Shown here piece by piece: positions 25,951-33,258 of a stretch of DNA of 64,000 nucleotides. The notes below the pieces were generated by a model. The model was not told the origin of the DNA. It saw only the letters and a program-made list of their open reading frames with translations, and ran no database searches. Positions within the stretch are counted from its first letter, which is position 1, and each line of letters starts with the position of its first letter. Location: NCBI GenBank assembly GCA_035295745.1, contig DATGIL010000088.1, positions 62,001 to 126,000 of the forward strand, in the 5' to 3' direction. This DNA comes from JAIQFL01 sp035295745. Lineage in GTDB: Bacteria; Acidobacteriota; Terriglobia; Bryobacterales; Bryobacteraceae. The translations under genes and the position numbers were made by a program.

Positions 25951-28025
25951 CGCCTCCCCAAGGCCGGCGCTTCCAGCCGTACGTGCCCGAGAGCATGAAG
26001 ATGAAGGAGTTCACCGGCCGGGCTTTGATGCTCGGGCTGGTGATGACCGCGGTGCTGGGGGCTGCCAACGCCTACCTGGGACTGCGAGCCGGCCAGACGA
26101 TTGCCGCCACCTATCCCGCGGCGGTGATCGGCATGGCGGTGCTGCGCCTGTTCCGGGGCTCGATCCTGGAGGAGAACATCGCGCGAACCGCGGGTTCTAT
26201 CGGTGAATCGGTAGCGGCCGGTGCGGTGTTCACGCTTCCCGCATTTTATCTGGCACACGTTTGGACGCCACCAGTAATTCCGAAAGACCTCGGATTCTGG
26301 GGCAGTTTGTGGGCGCTGGCGGCCGACCCGAACTACTTGAAGTCCACCGCATTGATGATCGTCGGATCGGTGCTCGGCGTCCTGTTCGTGTCGCTGATCC
26401 GGCGCGTGATGGTGGAGGATCCCGAACTGCCGTTTCCCGAATCGGTCGCGGCTTCGGAAATTCACAAAGCCGGACAAGGCGTCGCGAAGGCCGCCAAATA
26501 TCTCTTCTATAACATTGGCTTCGGTGCCGCGATCTATCTGGGCGGAGTCTTCAATCTCTTTGCCGCCGACCGCGATTTCTTCTTTTCGGTGGGGCACCTC
26601 GGGTCGAGCAAGCTTCGTCTGGGCGGCCCGACCACTACGCAGGTATTGGGCGCAGGAGGCGTGTCCACATGCGCGGCGCCGAGCGTGAGCCCGGCGCTCA
26701 TCGGCGTGGGCTACATCATCGGACCCGAACTGGCGGCATTGAATTTCTCGGGCAGCCTGATTGCGTGGGGTTTGCTGATCCCGCTGCTGATCTTCTTCCT
26801 GGGTCCGCAGCTGCAGAACTTCATTCCCGCGAACGCCGACCCGGACGCAAGCTGGCTGGGCCTCGCCAACGCCGTGTGGCGGTACATTGTCCGCCCCATC
26901 GCGGTGGGCGGCATGATGGTGGGCACCTGCTACACGCTGTTCCGCATGCGCAAGAATTTGATCGCGGGCCTGGGTAAAGCGATTGGCGAGTTTCGAGGCT
27001 CGGGGCCTGAGCTCGAATCGGTAGGCCGAACGGAACGCTACATGAGTTCCAAGACAGTCTTCGCATTGATAGGCCTCACCTTCATCGCGATGTGCGTTTT
27101 GTATGCCTATCTGTCCGGAGTGCTGAGCGGCATCGCGGCGGCAATCGTGATGCTGATCGTCGGCTTCTTCTTCGCCACGGTGTCCGGGTACCTGGTCGGC
27201 GTGATCGGCTCGTCCAACAATCCCATCTCGGGTCTGACGCTTTCCACCCTGGTGATCGCCGCACTGCTCATGGTCTCGCTCGGAGTTTCCGGCACACCCG
27301 GGGTGATTGCGGTACTCGGAGTAGCGGCGGTGGTCTGCGTCTCCTCCGCGGTGGCGGGCGAACTTCTGCAGGACTTCAAGGTGGGATACATTCTGGGCGG
27401 CACGCCCCGTCTGATCCAGATCGCCGAGTTGTGCGCGGTCGTCGTCGCCAGCGTGGTGATGTATTTCCCGCTGATGATTCTCTATCAGGGCAACATCAAC
27501 GCCGGCGGAACTGGTTTCGGAGACGCGCATCTCTCGGCTCCGCAGGCGGGTCTGATGTCGTCACTCGCACAAGGCATCGTGGGCGGCGACATGGCCTGGC
27601 CACTGGTGATTACCGGGATCCTGATGGGAATCGCGATGATCATGTTCCGCGTGAAGAGCCCCATGCTGGTGGCCATCGGGATGTACCTGCCGATCGCCAC
27701 TACCGCGGCCATCTTTGTCGGCGGACTGATTCGTTGGGTCACCGACTCGATGCGCAAACGGGCGGGCTGCAATGAGGCGCAGAGTGCGCGCGTGGAGAAT
27801 GTGGGCGTGCTGGTGGCGTCGGGACTGATTGCAGGCGAGGCGCTGGCGGGCCTGGTGACCGCCACGTTCAACTTCGTCCGCGTGCCTTTGCCGGTGGTAT
27901 TCAAGGATCCCTCATACCTGGCTGGTATCGGGGTCATGGGTTTGATTGCGTGGACATTGATTCGGATTCCGCTGACGAATGCCGGGGATCCGAACGAGCC
28001 CGCACCGCCAACAGCGATCATGTAG
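25947..28025 (+). CDS. OPT family oligopeptide transporter
   Basis: 692 residues with about sixteen hydrophobic segments. OPT features include EFTGRALMLGLVMTAVLGAA and YLGLRAGQTIAATYPAAVIG near the N-terminus, PELPFPESVAASEIHKAGQ (the conserved loop), and GSSNNPISGLT in the middle. OPT proteins import short peptides or metal chelates in symport with protons. The start overlaps yqeY by four bases, implying coupled expression although no functional link is known. A hairpin (GGCTTTC 28070-28076 / GAAAGCC 28082-28088) lies 45 bases behind the stop. Confidence 0.93.
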   Translation: MTPPQGRRFQPYVPESMKMKEFTGRALMLGLVMTAVLGAANAYLGLRAGQTIAATYPAAVIGMAVLRLFRGSILEENIARTAGSIGESVAAGAVFTLPAFYLAHVWTPPVIPKDLGFWGSLWALAADPNYLKSTALMIVGSVLGVLFVSLIRRVMVEDPELPFPESVAASEIHKAGQGVAKAAKYLFYNIGFGAAIYLGGVFNLFAADRDFFFSVGHLGSSKLRLGGPTTTQVLGAGGVSTCAAPSVSPALIGVGYIIGPELAALNFSGSLIAWGLLIPLLIFFLGPQLQNFIPANADPDASWLGLANAVWRYIVRPIAVGGMMVGTCYTLFRMRKNLIAGLGKAIGEFRGSGPELESVGRTERYMSSKTVFALIGLTFIAMCVLYAYLSGVLSGIAAAIVMLIVGFFFATVSGYLVGVIGSSNNPISGLTLSTLVIAALLMVSLGVSGTPGVIAVLGVAAVVCVSSAVAGELLQDFKVGYILGGTPRLIQIAELCAVVVASVVMYFPLMILYQGNINAGGTGFGDAHLSAPQAGLMSSLAQGIVGGDMAWPLVITGILMGIAMIMFRVKSPMLVAIGMYLPIATTAAIFVGGLIRWVTDSMRKRAGCNEAQSARVENVGVLVASGLIAGEALAGLVTATFNFVRVPLPVVFKDPSYLAGIGVMGLIAWTLIRIPLTNAGDPNEPAPPTAIM

Positions 28026-28503
28026 GTCTCAGGGTCTAACAAGTATCTTGACCGCAATGACGCACGACCGGCTTTCGAAAGGAAAGCCAGGACGGATGCG
28101 AGAGGCGACCGTCAGTGTCAGCGATGTCACGTCAGGTCACGGTCGCGGCGCTTAAGACATTGGCGAGGCGCGCGGGTCAGTAAGCGATCGCGAATCGTGA
28201 GAACGGTGACGCTCCCTCACGGTCGCGGCTCGCAAGACACCGACGAGGCGCGCGAGTCATAAAAGCGATCACAAATCGTGAGAGCGGTGAAGCTCCCTCA
28301 CGGTCGCGGCTCGTAAGACATTGACGAGGCGCGCGAGTCAGAAAGCGATCACGAATCGTGAGAACGCTGAAGCTCCCTCAGACTCACGGTCGCGACTCGC
28401 AAGACATTGACGAGGCGCGCGAGTCATAAAAGCGATCACAAATCGTGAGAGCGGTGAAGCTCCCTCAGACTCACGGTCGCGGCTCGCATCAGCCGCGGCC
28501 GCG
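28026..28503. other. Gene-free stretch filled with tandem repeats
   Basis: Between the OPT and glycosyltransferase genes (convergent). The first 110 bases hold the small hairpin at 28070-28088; the rest is the repeat array. No gene seen. Confidence 0.7.
28137..28487. repeat. Tandem array of 81-87-bp units related to family A
   Basis: The core TCACGGTCGCGGC or a one-base variant recurs at 28137, 28218, 28298, about 28384 and about 28471. Spacing is 81, 80, 86 and 87 bases; the longer spacings come from a 6-base duplication (CTCAGACTCA for CTCA). Each unit reads GCTCCCTCACGGTCGCGGCT, then CG(C/T)AAGACATTGACGAGGC, GCGCGAGTCA, and AAGCGATCACAAATCGTGAG. The AT(C/T)G-containing inner part is itself palindromic (CGATCACGAATCGTGA). 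Confidence 0.8.
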
Positions 28504-29427
28504 TCACGGGCGCAGGGACTCGATTCGGGTGACGGCTTCTTCGGCGCCGTTGACGAAGTTTGGCGTCCGCGCCGTCTGTTCCCCGGCCTCTCGGATTGCC
28601 GCCCGTGCTGCTTCCTCGGGAGTGTCAACAACGATGACCCGCCCGAGTTCGGCGGCGCGTCGTGCGCGTAACTCCTGCCGGTCGTACATCCGGGGCCACG
28701 GGCGCGCGACCAGTGGAGCCTGCCACGACACGCACTCCGAGATCGTGTTGTAGCCCGCCCCGCCGATGACTACAGAAGCGGCGCCCAACAGATCGATCGC
28801 CGGCCAGTATCGCAACCACAAGTCTTCCGGACATTGCAAAGGGCGATCGGCCGACACACAACGCACCGGAGCCGGGCAATCGAGCCGCGACAATTCGGCG
28901 ATCACGGCGCCGTACCACGCGAGTTCCTCAGCCCTTCCTGAGGCGCAGACCAGCACCGTCCCCGGCTTCACCGGAACGTCAGTGGGAATCTCGTGGGCCG
29001 AACGCACCAGCCATGGAGCGGTCCGAATATCGCTCCGGAATTGTGATCCCTCGGTGGCACCGGGCACTACCACCAAGTCGTAATTTGACGAAACGAACTG
29101 CGCTAAGTCGAATTGCTGCACGTATTCTGGATTCAGATCCCGGTGCACCAGCACTTTCCGGGCATCCGATCTCAGCGCACACAACTCGCCGCCTATGCCT
29201 CGCGGGAAGGTGTCTACAATCAGGCAGTCGGGGGCAGTGTCGTGGATCGCGCGAAGGGCTGAGTCGCGAGTCTCGCAGCACACGATATCGACTCCGTCAG
29301 TGACGTGCGCGATGTAAGGCGAGTTGGCCAGAATTCGGACAGGGCGATCCCGCTGCGCGGCCCGCGCCAAGGCGACTGCCCTCGTCAGGTGGCCCCATCC
29401 CCCGCCCAGCGCGTAGATCAGCCACAC
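28504..29427 (-). CDS. MurG-like (GT-B) glycosyltransferase family protein
   Basis: 307 residues from a GTG with GAGG five bases upstream. GT-B features: YALGGGWGHLTRAVALARA at the N-terminus (glycine loop), and the C-terminal donor site VVIGGAGYNTISECVSWQAP, as in MurG and UDP-glycosyltransferases. It is shorter than MurG and lacks membrane segments. It is the last gene of a minus-strand run after two uncharacterised genes. Sugar donor and acceptor unknown. A role in surface glycan or lipid glycosylation is plausible given two more glycosyltransferases next door. Confidence 0.8.
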   Translation of the reverse strand: MWLIYALGGGWGHLTRAVALARAAQRDRPVRILANSPYIAHVTDGVDIVCCETRDSALRAIHDTAPDCLIVDTFPRGIGGELCALRSDARKVLVHRDLNPEYVQQFDLAQFVSSNYDLVVVPGATEGSQFRSDIRTAPWLVRSAHEIPTDVPVKPGTVLVCASGRAEELAWYGAVIAELSRLDCPAPVRCVSADRPLQCPEDLWLRYWPAIDLLGAASVVIGGAGYNTISECVSWQAPLVARPWPRMYDRQELRARRAAELGRVIVVDTPEEAARAAIREAGEQTARTPNFVNGAEEAVTRIESLRP

Positions 29428-29434
29428 ACCGGCC

Positions 29435-29755
29435 TCAGCTCTGCGACATGTCGGTCTCGAAGTCGTCGCCCGGAGTCACCAGATCGGCGCCGTCCGCTTC
29501 GGTGAAATCCACCGGCGCCGCCGGCACACCGGGATCGTAGTACGGCATCAGATCCAGGAAGTAATTGTCGGCATAGTAGTCGTACCGCGAGTATCCGTAT
29601 CGATCGGTGCGTAACGCGTAGGGGTCTTCGATCATGCCATTCTGGCAGTCGGGACAACCTACCGGTGTAGTGCGGAGACAGGCGTGCGGGAACAGGAAAC
29701 CGACCCGCCGGGGGCACTTCCAGCCAGGGGGAAGCGGAGGAGGAGGAGGGGTCAC
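29435..29755 (-). CDS. Proline-rich hypothetical protein with zinc-ribbon-like cysteines
   Basis: 106 residues starting TPPPPPLPPGWKCPRRVGFL. Cysteines occur as C-PRR, then ACLRTTPVGCPDCQNG, suggesting a small zinc site. The rest is acidic and tyrosine rich (RYGYSRYDYYADNYFLD). It overlaps the upstream gene by four bases and is seven bases from the glycosyltransferase start, so all three are one operon. No family recognised. Confidence 0.65.
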   Translation of the reverse strand: MTPPPPPLPPGWKCPRRVGFLFPHACLRTTPVGCPDCQNGMIEDPYALRTDRYGYSRYDYYADNYFLDLMPYYDPGVPAAPVDFTEADGADLVTPGDDFETDMSQS

Positions 29756-30609
29756 GGGCGCCCTCCTTGACCGGCCTGCGCGCGTTTGCGGGCTTCGATC
29801 TCTCGCGAAAGATTGAGAATCCGGTACACTCCCAACGCCAGCATCGAACTGGCCTGGGCCAGATAGGTGGCGCTCCCCGACTGCGTGGCCAGCGCTTTCA
29901 CCTTGATGGCCTTGGGCGAGATCTCCACGGCACGCACGATGGTTCCGGGCGGCAATTGGATCTCCTGCTCCATTTTCGGGCGGAACGGCGTCATATCACC
30001 GTAAGCCTCGGAAGGATAGTCGAAGCGCATGGCGATCACGTTGTTGGTCCGAACTTTTACCTTGGACTTGCCGCGGGCATTAGTGAACGACCGGCGCCGG
30101 ACCAGATCGTCGATGGTTTCGCTGAAGGTCGTGCCGTCGTGCAGGTTGGCTTGCACCGAAAACCAGGAGACCTTATAGAGACGCTGCTTGCCGTTGTTGC
30201 GGCCGAGCAGCGCGCCTTCCGAGATCGTCTCTTCTTTGGCGTCAAAGGCCACTCGTATGGCGATCGGCTCCGTCGGGTCGGTATCGGCGGCGAGCATCGC
30301 TGTCATCGACCTGCCGAATGTGCACCGCTCCTCGTGGTTCGCCACGGCCTTTGGATAGCTCTTCATATCATGCAACAGCCACCCGCCCGCCGCGAACAGG
30401 ATAATGCCCAGCCACCAAAGCGCGCCCGTCATGAAGCAGATCACGCCCACAATCCACAGCACCGTCGTCCAGATGCCGCGCTGCTTACGAGAGTGGTGCC
30501 AACCGGCAGCCATACTCTGGATCTGATCCAGGTCGGCCGTCAGATTCCCGACCGGTTCCCGGCATTCATACAAGCCTTCCGCACGCAACCGATTCTCATC
30601 GACAGCCAT
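29752..30609 (-). CDS. Membrane protein of unknown function
   Basis: 285 residues. Two adjacent membrane helices (~47-62 and ~65-80, GIWTTVLWIVGVICF and LWWLGIILFAAGGW) divide a short N-terminal part from a ~200-residue beta-rich C-terminal domain. Near the end is YLAQASSMLALGVYRILNLS, a possible amphipathic anchor. Heads the three-gene minus-strand run. The minus strand carries TAAGAT (30624-30619) nine bases before the ATG and no ribosome site. Divergent from the GT4 gene at 30645. No family recognised. Confidence 0.7.
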   Translation of the reverse strand: MAVDENRLRAEGLYECREPVGNLTADLDQIQSMAAGWHHSRKQRGIWTTVLWIVGVICFMTGALWWLGIILFAAGGWLLHDMKSYPKAVANHEERCTFGRSMTAMLAADTDPTEPIAIRVAFDAKEETISEGALLGRNNGKQRLYKVSWFSVQANLHDGTTFSETIDDLVRRRSFTNARGKSKVKVRTNNVIAMRFDYPSEAYGDMTPFRPKMEQEIQLPPGTIVRAVEISPKAIKVKALATQSGSATYLAQASSMLALGVYRILNLSREIEARKRAQAGQGGRP

Positions 30610-30644
30610 CGACTCGCTATCTTAACAGGTGGAGCCACGCAAAC

Positions 30645-31823
30645 GTGCGGATCGCCTACGTCTCCTTCGATACCGTCCCGGCCCCCAAGGGCGCGGCCAT
30701 CCACATTGCCGCTTTCACACAGGCGCTGGCGCGCCGGTTCGGCGCAGTCGAACTGGTGACGGTGTGCGGGATATCCTCGCCCGAGGCGCGCGTGGAACGA
30801 TGGCCAGGCGTGTTCCACACCCAGTTGCCCGCGCTGGGGGTCAGCCTGATCGATCGCGTGCTCTGTTTCCGCGCCTGCCTGGAACGATGGCTCTCAGGCC
30901 GCCAATTCGATCTGATCCAGTTCCGCTCCATCTTCGAGGGCATGCCGCTGCTGCGGATGGAACCGCGTCCACGGCTTCTCTTCGAGGTCAACGGACTGCC
31001 GTCTATCGAACTGAAGTACCGCTACCCGCGCGCCGCGGACGATCGCGAGTTGCAGCAGAAACTGATGGCCCAGGAGCAGGCCTGCCTGGAAGCCGCCGAT
31101 CGGATCGTCACGCCGAGCGCGGTCACCGAACGGTACCTGGTGGAGTGCCGCGGCGTGGACGCTGCCAAGATCCGCGTCATTCCAAACGGCGTCGATACCA
31201 GATTGTTTCACCCACGCACCACGCCGGGCCCTCCGGTCGAGGTCTCGCTCCTATATTTCGGCACCCTCACGCAGTGGCAGGGCGTCGAGTTGGCGGTTCG
31301 TGCCCTGGCACAGATCTGCACGCGAATTCCCGCCCGGTTGGCGATTCTCGGAGTGGGCGGCAACCGGCAGCGCGATCCGATTGCGACACTCGCGGCCAAG
31401 CTGGGCGTCGGCGACCGGGTCGACCTCGCACCCCCGGTGACGCAGGCGGAGTTGGTGGACGCGATTCACCGGTCGTTCGCCGTACTCGCGCCACTCGCCG
31501 TCAACGATCGCAACGTCAAGCATGGATGCTGCCCGTTGAAGGTGCTGGAAGGGATGGCCTGCGGGGTTCCCGTGATCGCCAGCGATCTGCCCGCGGTCCG
31601 CGAATTGGGCGAGCATGGCCGCCACCTTCTGCTGGTGAAGCCCGGCTCGGTGGATCAGATCACGCAGGTCGTGCTGGAGTTGCATGCCGATCCGCAGCTG
31701 TGGCGGAGTATTGCCGCCAATGGGCGCCGGCACATCGTGGCGCACTACACCTGGGACGGTGCGGGCGTGGCGCTGGCTTCGGTCTGCGAGGAACTGGGGA
31801 CGAGTCTGGCGAGCAGCGTCTGA
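30645..31823 (+). CDS. GT4-type glycosyltransferase
   Basis: 392 residues from a GTG preceded by GGTGGAG. GT-B fold: RIAYVSFDTVPAPKGAAIHI at the N-terminus and the donor-binding part RVIPNGVDTRLFHP, then LLYFGTLTQWQGVELAVRAL, then CCPLKVLEGMACGVPVIAS, where KxxExMAxG carries the nucleotide-sugar contact glutamate. It would move a hexose or similar from a nucleotide sugar to a glycan or lipid on the cytoplasmic side. Its 3' end overlaps the 3' end of the convergent glycosyltransferase gene by 79 bases. Confidence 0.88.
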   Translation: MRIAYVSFDTVPAPKGAAIHIAAFTQALARRFGAVELVTVCGISSPEARVERWPGVFHTQLPALGVSLIDRVLCFRACLERWLSGRQFDLIQFRSIFEGMPLLRMEPRPRLLFEVNGLPSIELKYRYPRAADDRELQQKLMAQEQACLEAADRIVTPSAVTERYLVECRGVDAAKIRVIPNGVDTRLFHPRTTPGPPVEVSLLYFGTLTQWQGVELAVRALAQICTRIPARLAILGVGGNRQRDPIATLAAKLGVGDRVDLAPPVTQAELVDAIHRSFAVLAPLAVNDRNVKHGCCPLKVLEGMACGVPVIASDLPAVRELGEHGRHLLLVKPGSVDQITQVVLELHADPQLWRSIAANGRRHIVAHYTWDGAGVALASVCEELGTSLASSV

Positions 31824-32953
31824 AGCGCTTGCCGCTCGGCTGCCGGCGAGAAGTCGACGACCATGCGCTCCCGGGCTGCCCGGCGGATGCGATCGCGATG
31901 CTCCGGCCCGGCATCCAGCCACTCGATCGCAGCCTCCCCGAGTCGATGCAGTTGCCAGCGCGGCAAGATGATGCCGTTCTCGCCGGGGGTGATGATCTCG
32001 GGGATTCCTCCGGCGTCGCTCGCAATACAACCGCATCCGGCGGCCATTGCTTCGAGCAAAGCGTTCGGCATTCCGTCCCAAAGTGACGGCTGCAGGTACA
32101 CATCGCACGCCTGCAGGTGCGCGTTGACGGCCTCCGGCGTGAGGAGTTGACCAGTGACCACGATCTCGCGCTCTTCGATCCCGCCAGGTCCCACCCACTG
32201 CAGAAGGCGAGGACGCTCCGAAGGGCGGACCTCACCGATCAGCAGAAGGCGCGCGGGGCGGACGCGGCGCACGGCGGCGAAGGCATCCATCAGGTGCGCG
32301 AGCCCTTTCTTCTCCCGCAGTTCTCCGCAGAATCCGAGGACGCTCTCCCCTGTCCCGATTCCCAGCGCCGCGCGCGTGGCCTCCCCGGCTTCATTTGACG
32401 GAACGAACAGTCCGGCGTCGACGACATTCCGCAAGTGCACCACGTCTTCCCGGCCGCTCAGAGCGCGCGCCTTGCGGGCGAGGTCCCGGGTGACGGCCGT
32501 GATTCCCGTGGCGTGGGACAGGGTCCACTGGAGCCGTGCGAAATCGCCGGGAGGAAAGACATCGCGGTCCAGATCGTTGCCCCGGATGCTCACGACGGAC
32601 GGTATGTCATTGAGACGCCCGAACCACGCCGCCAGGAATCCAGCGAGAGACAGGTAATGACCCCACACCAACTGGTAGGGGGCCATGGAGATCAGCCAGT
32701 CGAGCAGATTGAGAGTGTGGGGCATGGTGGTGTCCCACTCGCGAAAGCGTCCCACACGGTAGAGGGTGGGATTGCCGTCCTCGCGGACGACTTGGCCTGC
32801 CTGTAGCGTGCGGGTCCAGGCCACCACGTCCACATCGGCGCCCAGAGAGGCGAGAGATCGGGCGATGCGGGTGGCGCTGGCAGAGACGCCCCCCAGGTCG
32901 GGTGCGTGCCGCTCGGTGAGGAAGAGGATACGAGGCACCTGCCAAGATACCAT
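31745..32953 (-). CDS. GT4-type glycosyltransferase
   Basis: 402 residues from the ATG at 32953, where the fold begins (VPRILFLTERHAPDLGGVSA); the open frame extends to 33097 but that extra part overlaps the palindromic repeat and has no GT character. Donor-site motifs: VVHLRNVVDAGLFVP, LGFCGELREKKGLAHLMDAF, then LQPSLWDGMPNALLEAMAAG with the EAMAAG glutamate. Tail-to-tail overlap of 79 bases with the other GT4 gene. Such pairs often act in O-antigen or exopolysaccharide building; no polymerase or flippase is seen nearby. Confidence 0.87.
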   Translation of the reverse strand: MVSWQVPRILFLTERHAPDLGGVSASATRIARSLASLGADVDVVAWTRTLQAGQVVREDGNPTLYRVGRFREWDTTMPHTLNLLDWLISMAPYQLVWGHYLSLAGFLAAWFGRLNDIPSVVSIRGNDLDRDVFPPGDFARLQWTLSHATGITAVTRDLARKARALSGREDVVHLRNVVDAGLFVPSNEAGEATRAALGIGTGESVLGFCGELREKKGLAHLMDAFAAVRRVRPARLLLIGEVRPSERPRLLQWVGPGGIEEREIVVTGQLLTPEAVNAHLQACDVYLQPSLWDGMPNALLEAMAAGCGCIASDAGGIPEIITPGENGIILPRWQLHRLGEAAIEWLDAGPEHRDRIRRAARERMVVDFSPAAERQALQTLLARLVPSSSQTEASATPAPSQV

Positions 32954-33258
32954 GGGCGGGATGATGGACCTCGAAAGCGTGCAGCATCGACGCTTTTCGC
33001 GCCTCAAGACCCATGGACTGCCGAAAAGCGTCCCGATGAGTCGGGACGCGGCGGAGAAGAGTCTCCGCGCCACGCTACTCGAGCACTCTCCACTCACGTG
33101 CCCGGGTCGTGAAATTCCCGCAGCACCGCGTATCGCGGGGCCTCGACGAAGAGCGAGGCGCTAATCGGCGACAAGCCGCAAGATAGTCGGGCTTCTGCTC
33201 TACGAGCGCCCTGGGTGTGCGTTAGCTTGGCCTTGTCCTGGCTATACTGAGGGTGTAA
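32954..33258. other. Intergenic region with two-hairpin repeat and promoter
   Basis: Holds the two-hairpin repeat (33023-33073), an upstream inverted copy of its first ten bases (GACGCTTTTC, 32989-32998), and the start region of the sensor kinase gene, with TATACT at 33243-33248 ten bases before the GTG. No gene otherwise. Confidence 0.6.
33014..33073. repeat. Two-hairpin dispersed repeat, family B (copy 1)
   Basis: TGGAC-N4-GAAAA leads into stem 1 (GCGTCCCGA 33028-33036, loop TGAG, TCGGGACGC 33041-33049), a single G, stem 2 (GCGGAGA 33051-33057, loop AGAG, TCTCCGC 33062-33068) and then GCCAC. The same architecture, with different stem sequences that still pair, occurs at 51602-51660. Confidence 0.8.

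Noticed and set aside
25878..27530. 550-codon minus-strand frame opposite the OPT transporter
   Set aside because: Typical GC-rich antisense frame; His/Arg/Asp-rich with no fold, while the plus strand is a clear transporter.
28137..28487. CRISPR array
   Set aside because: Units are 80-87 bases with similar, not unique, interiors and palindromic cores; no spacers and no cas genes nearby.
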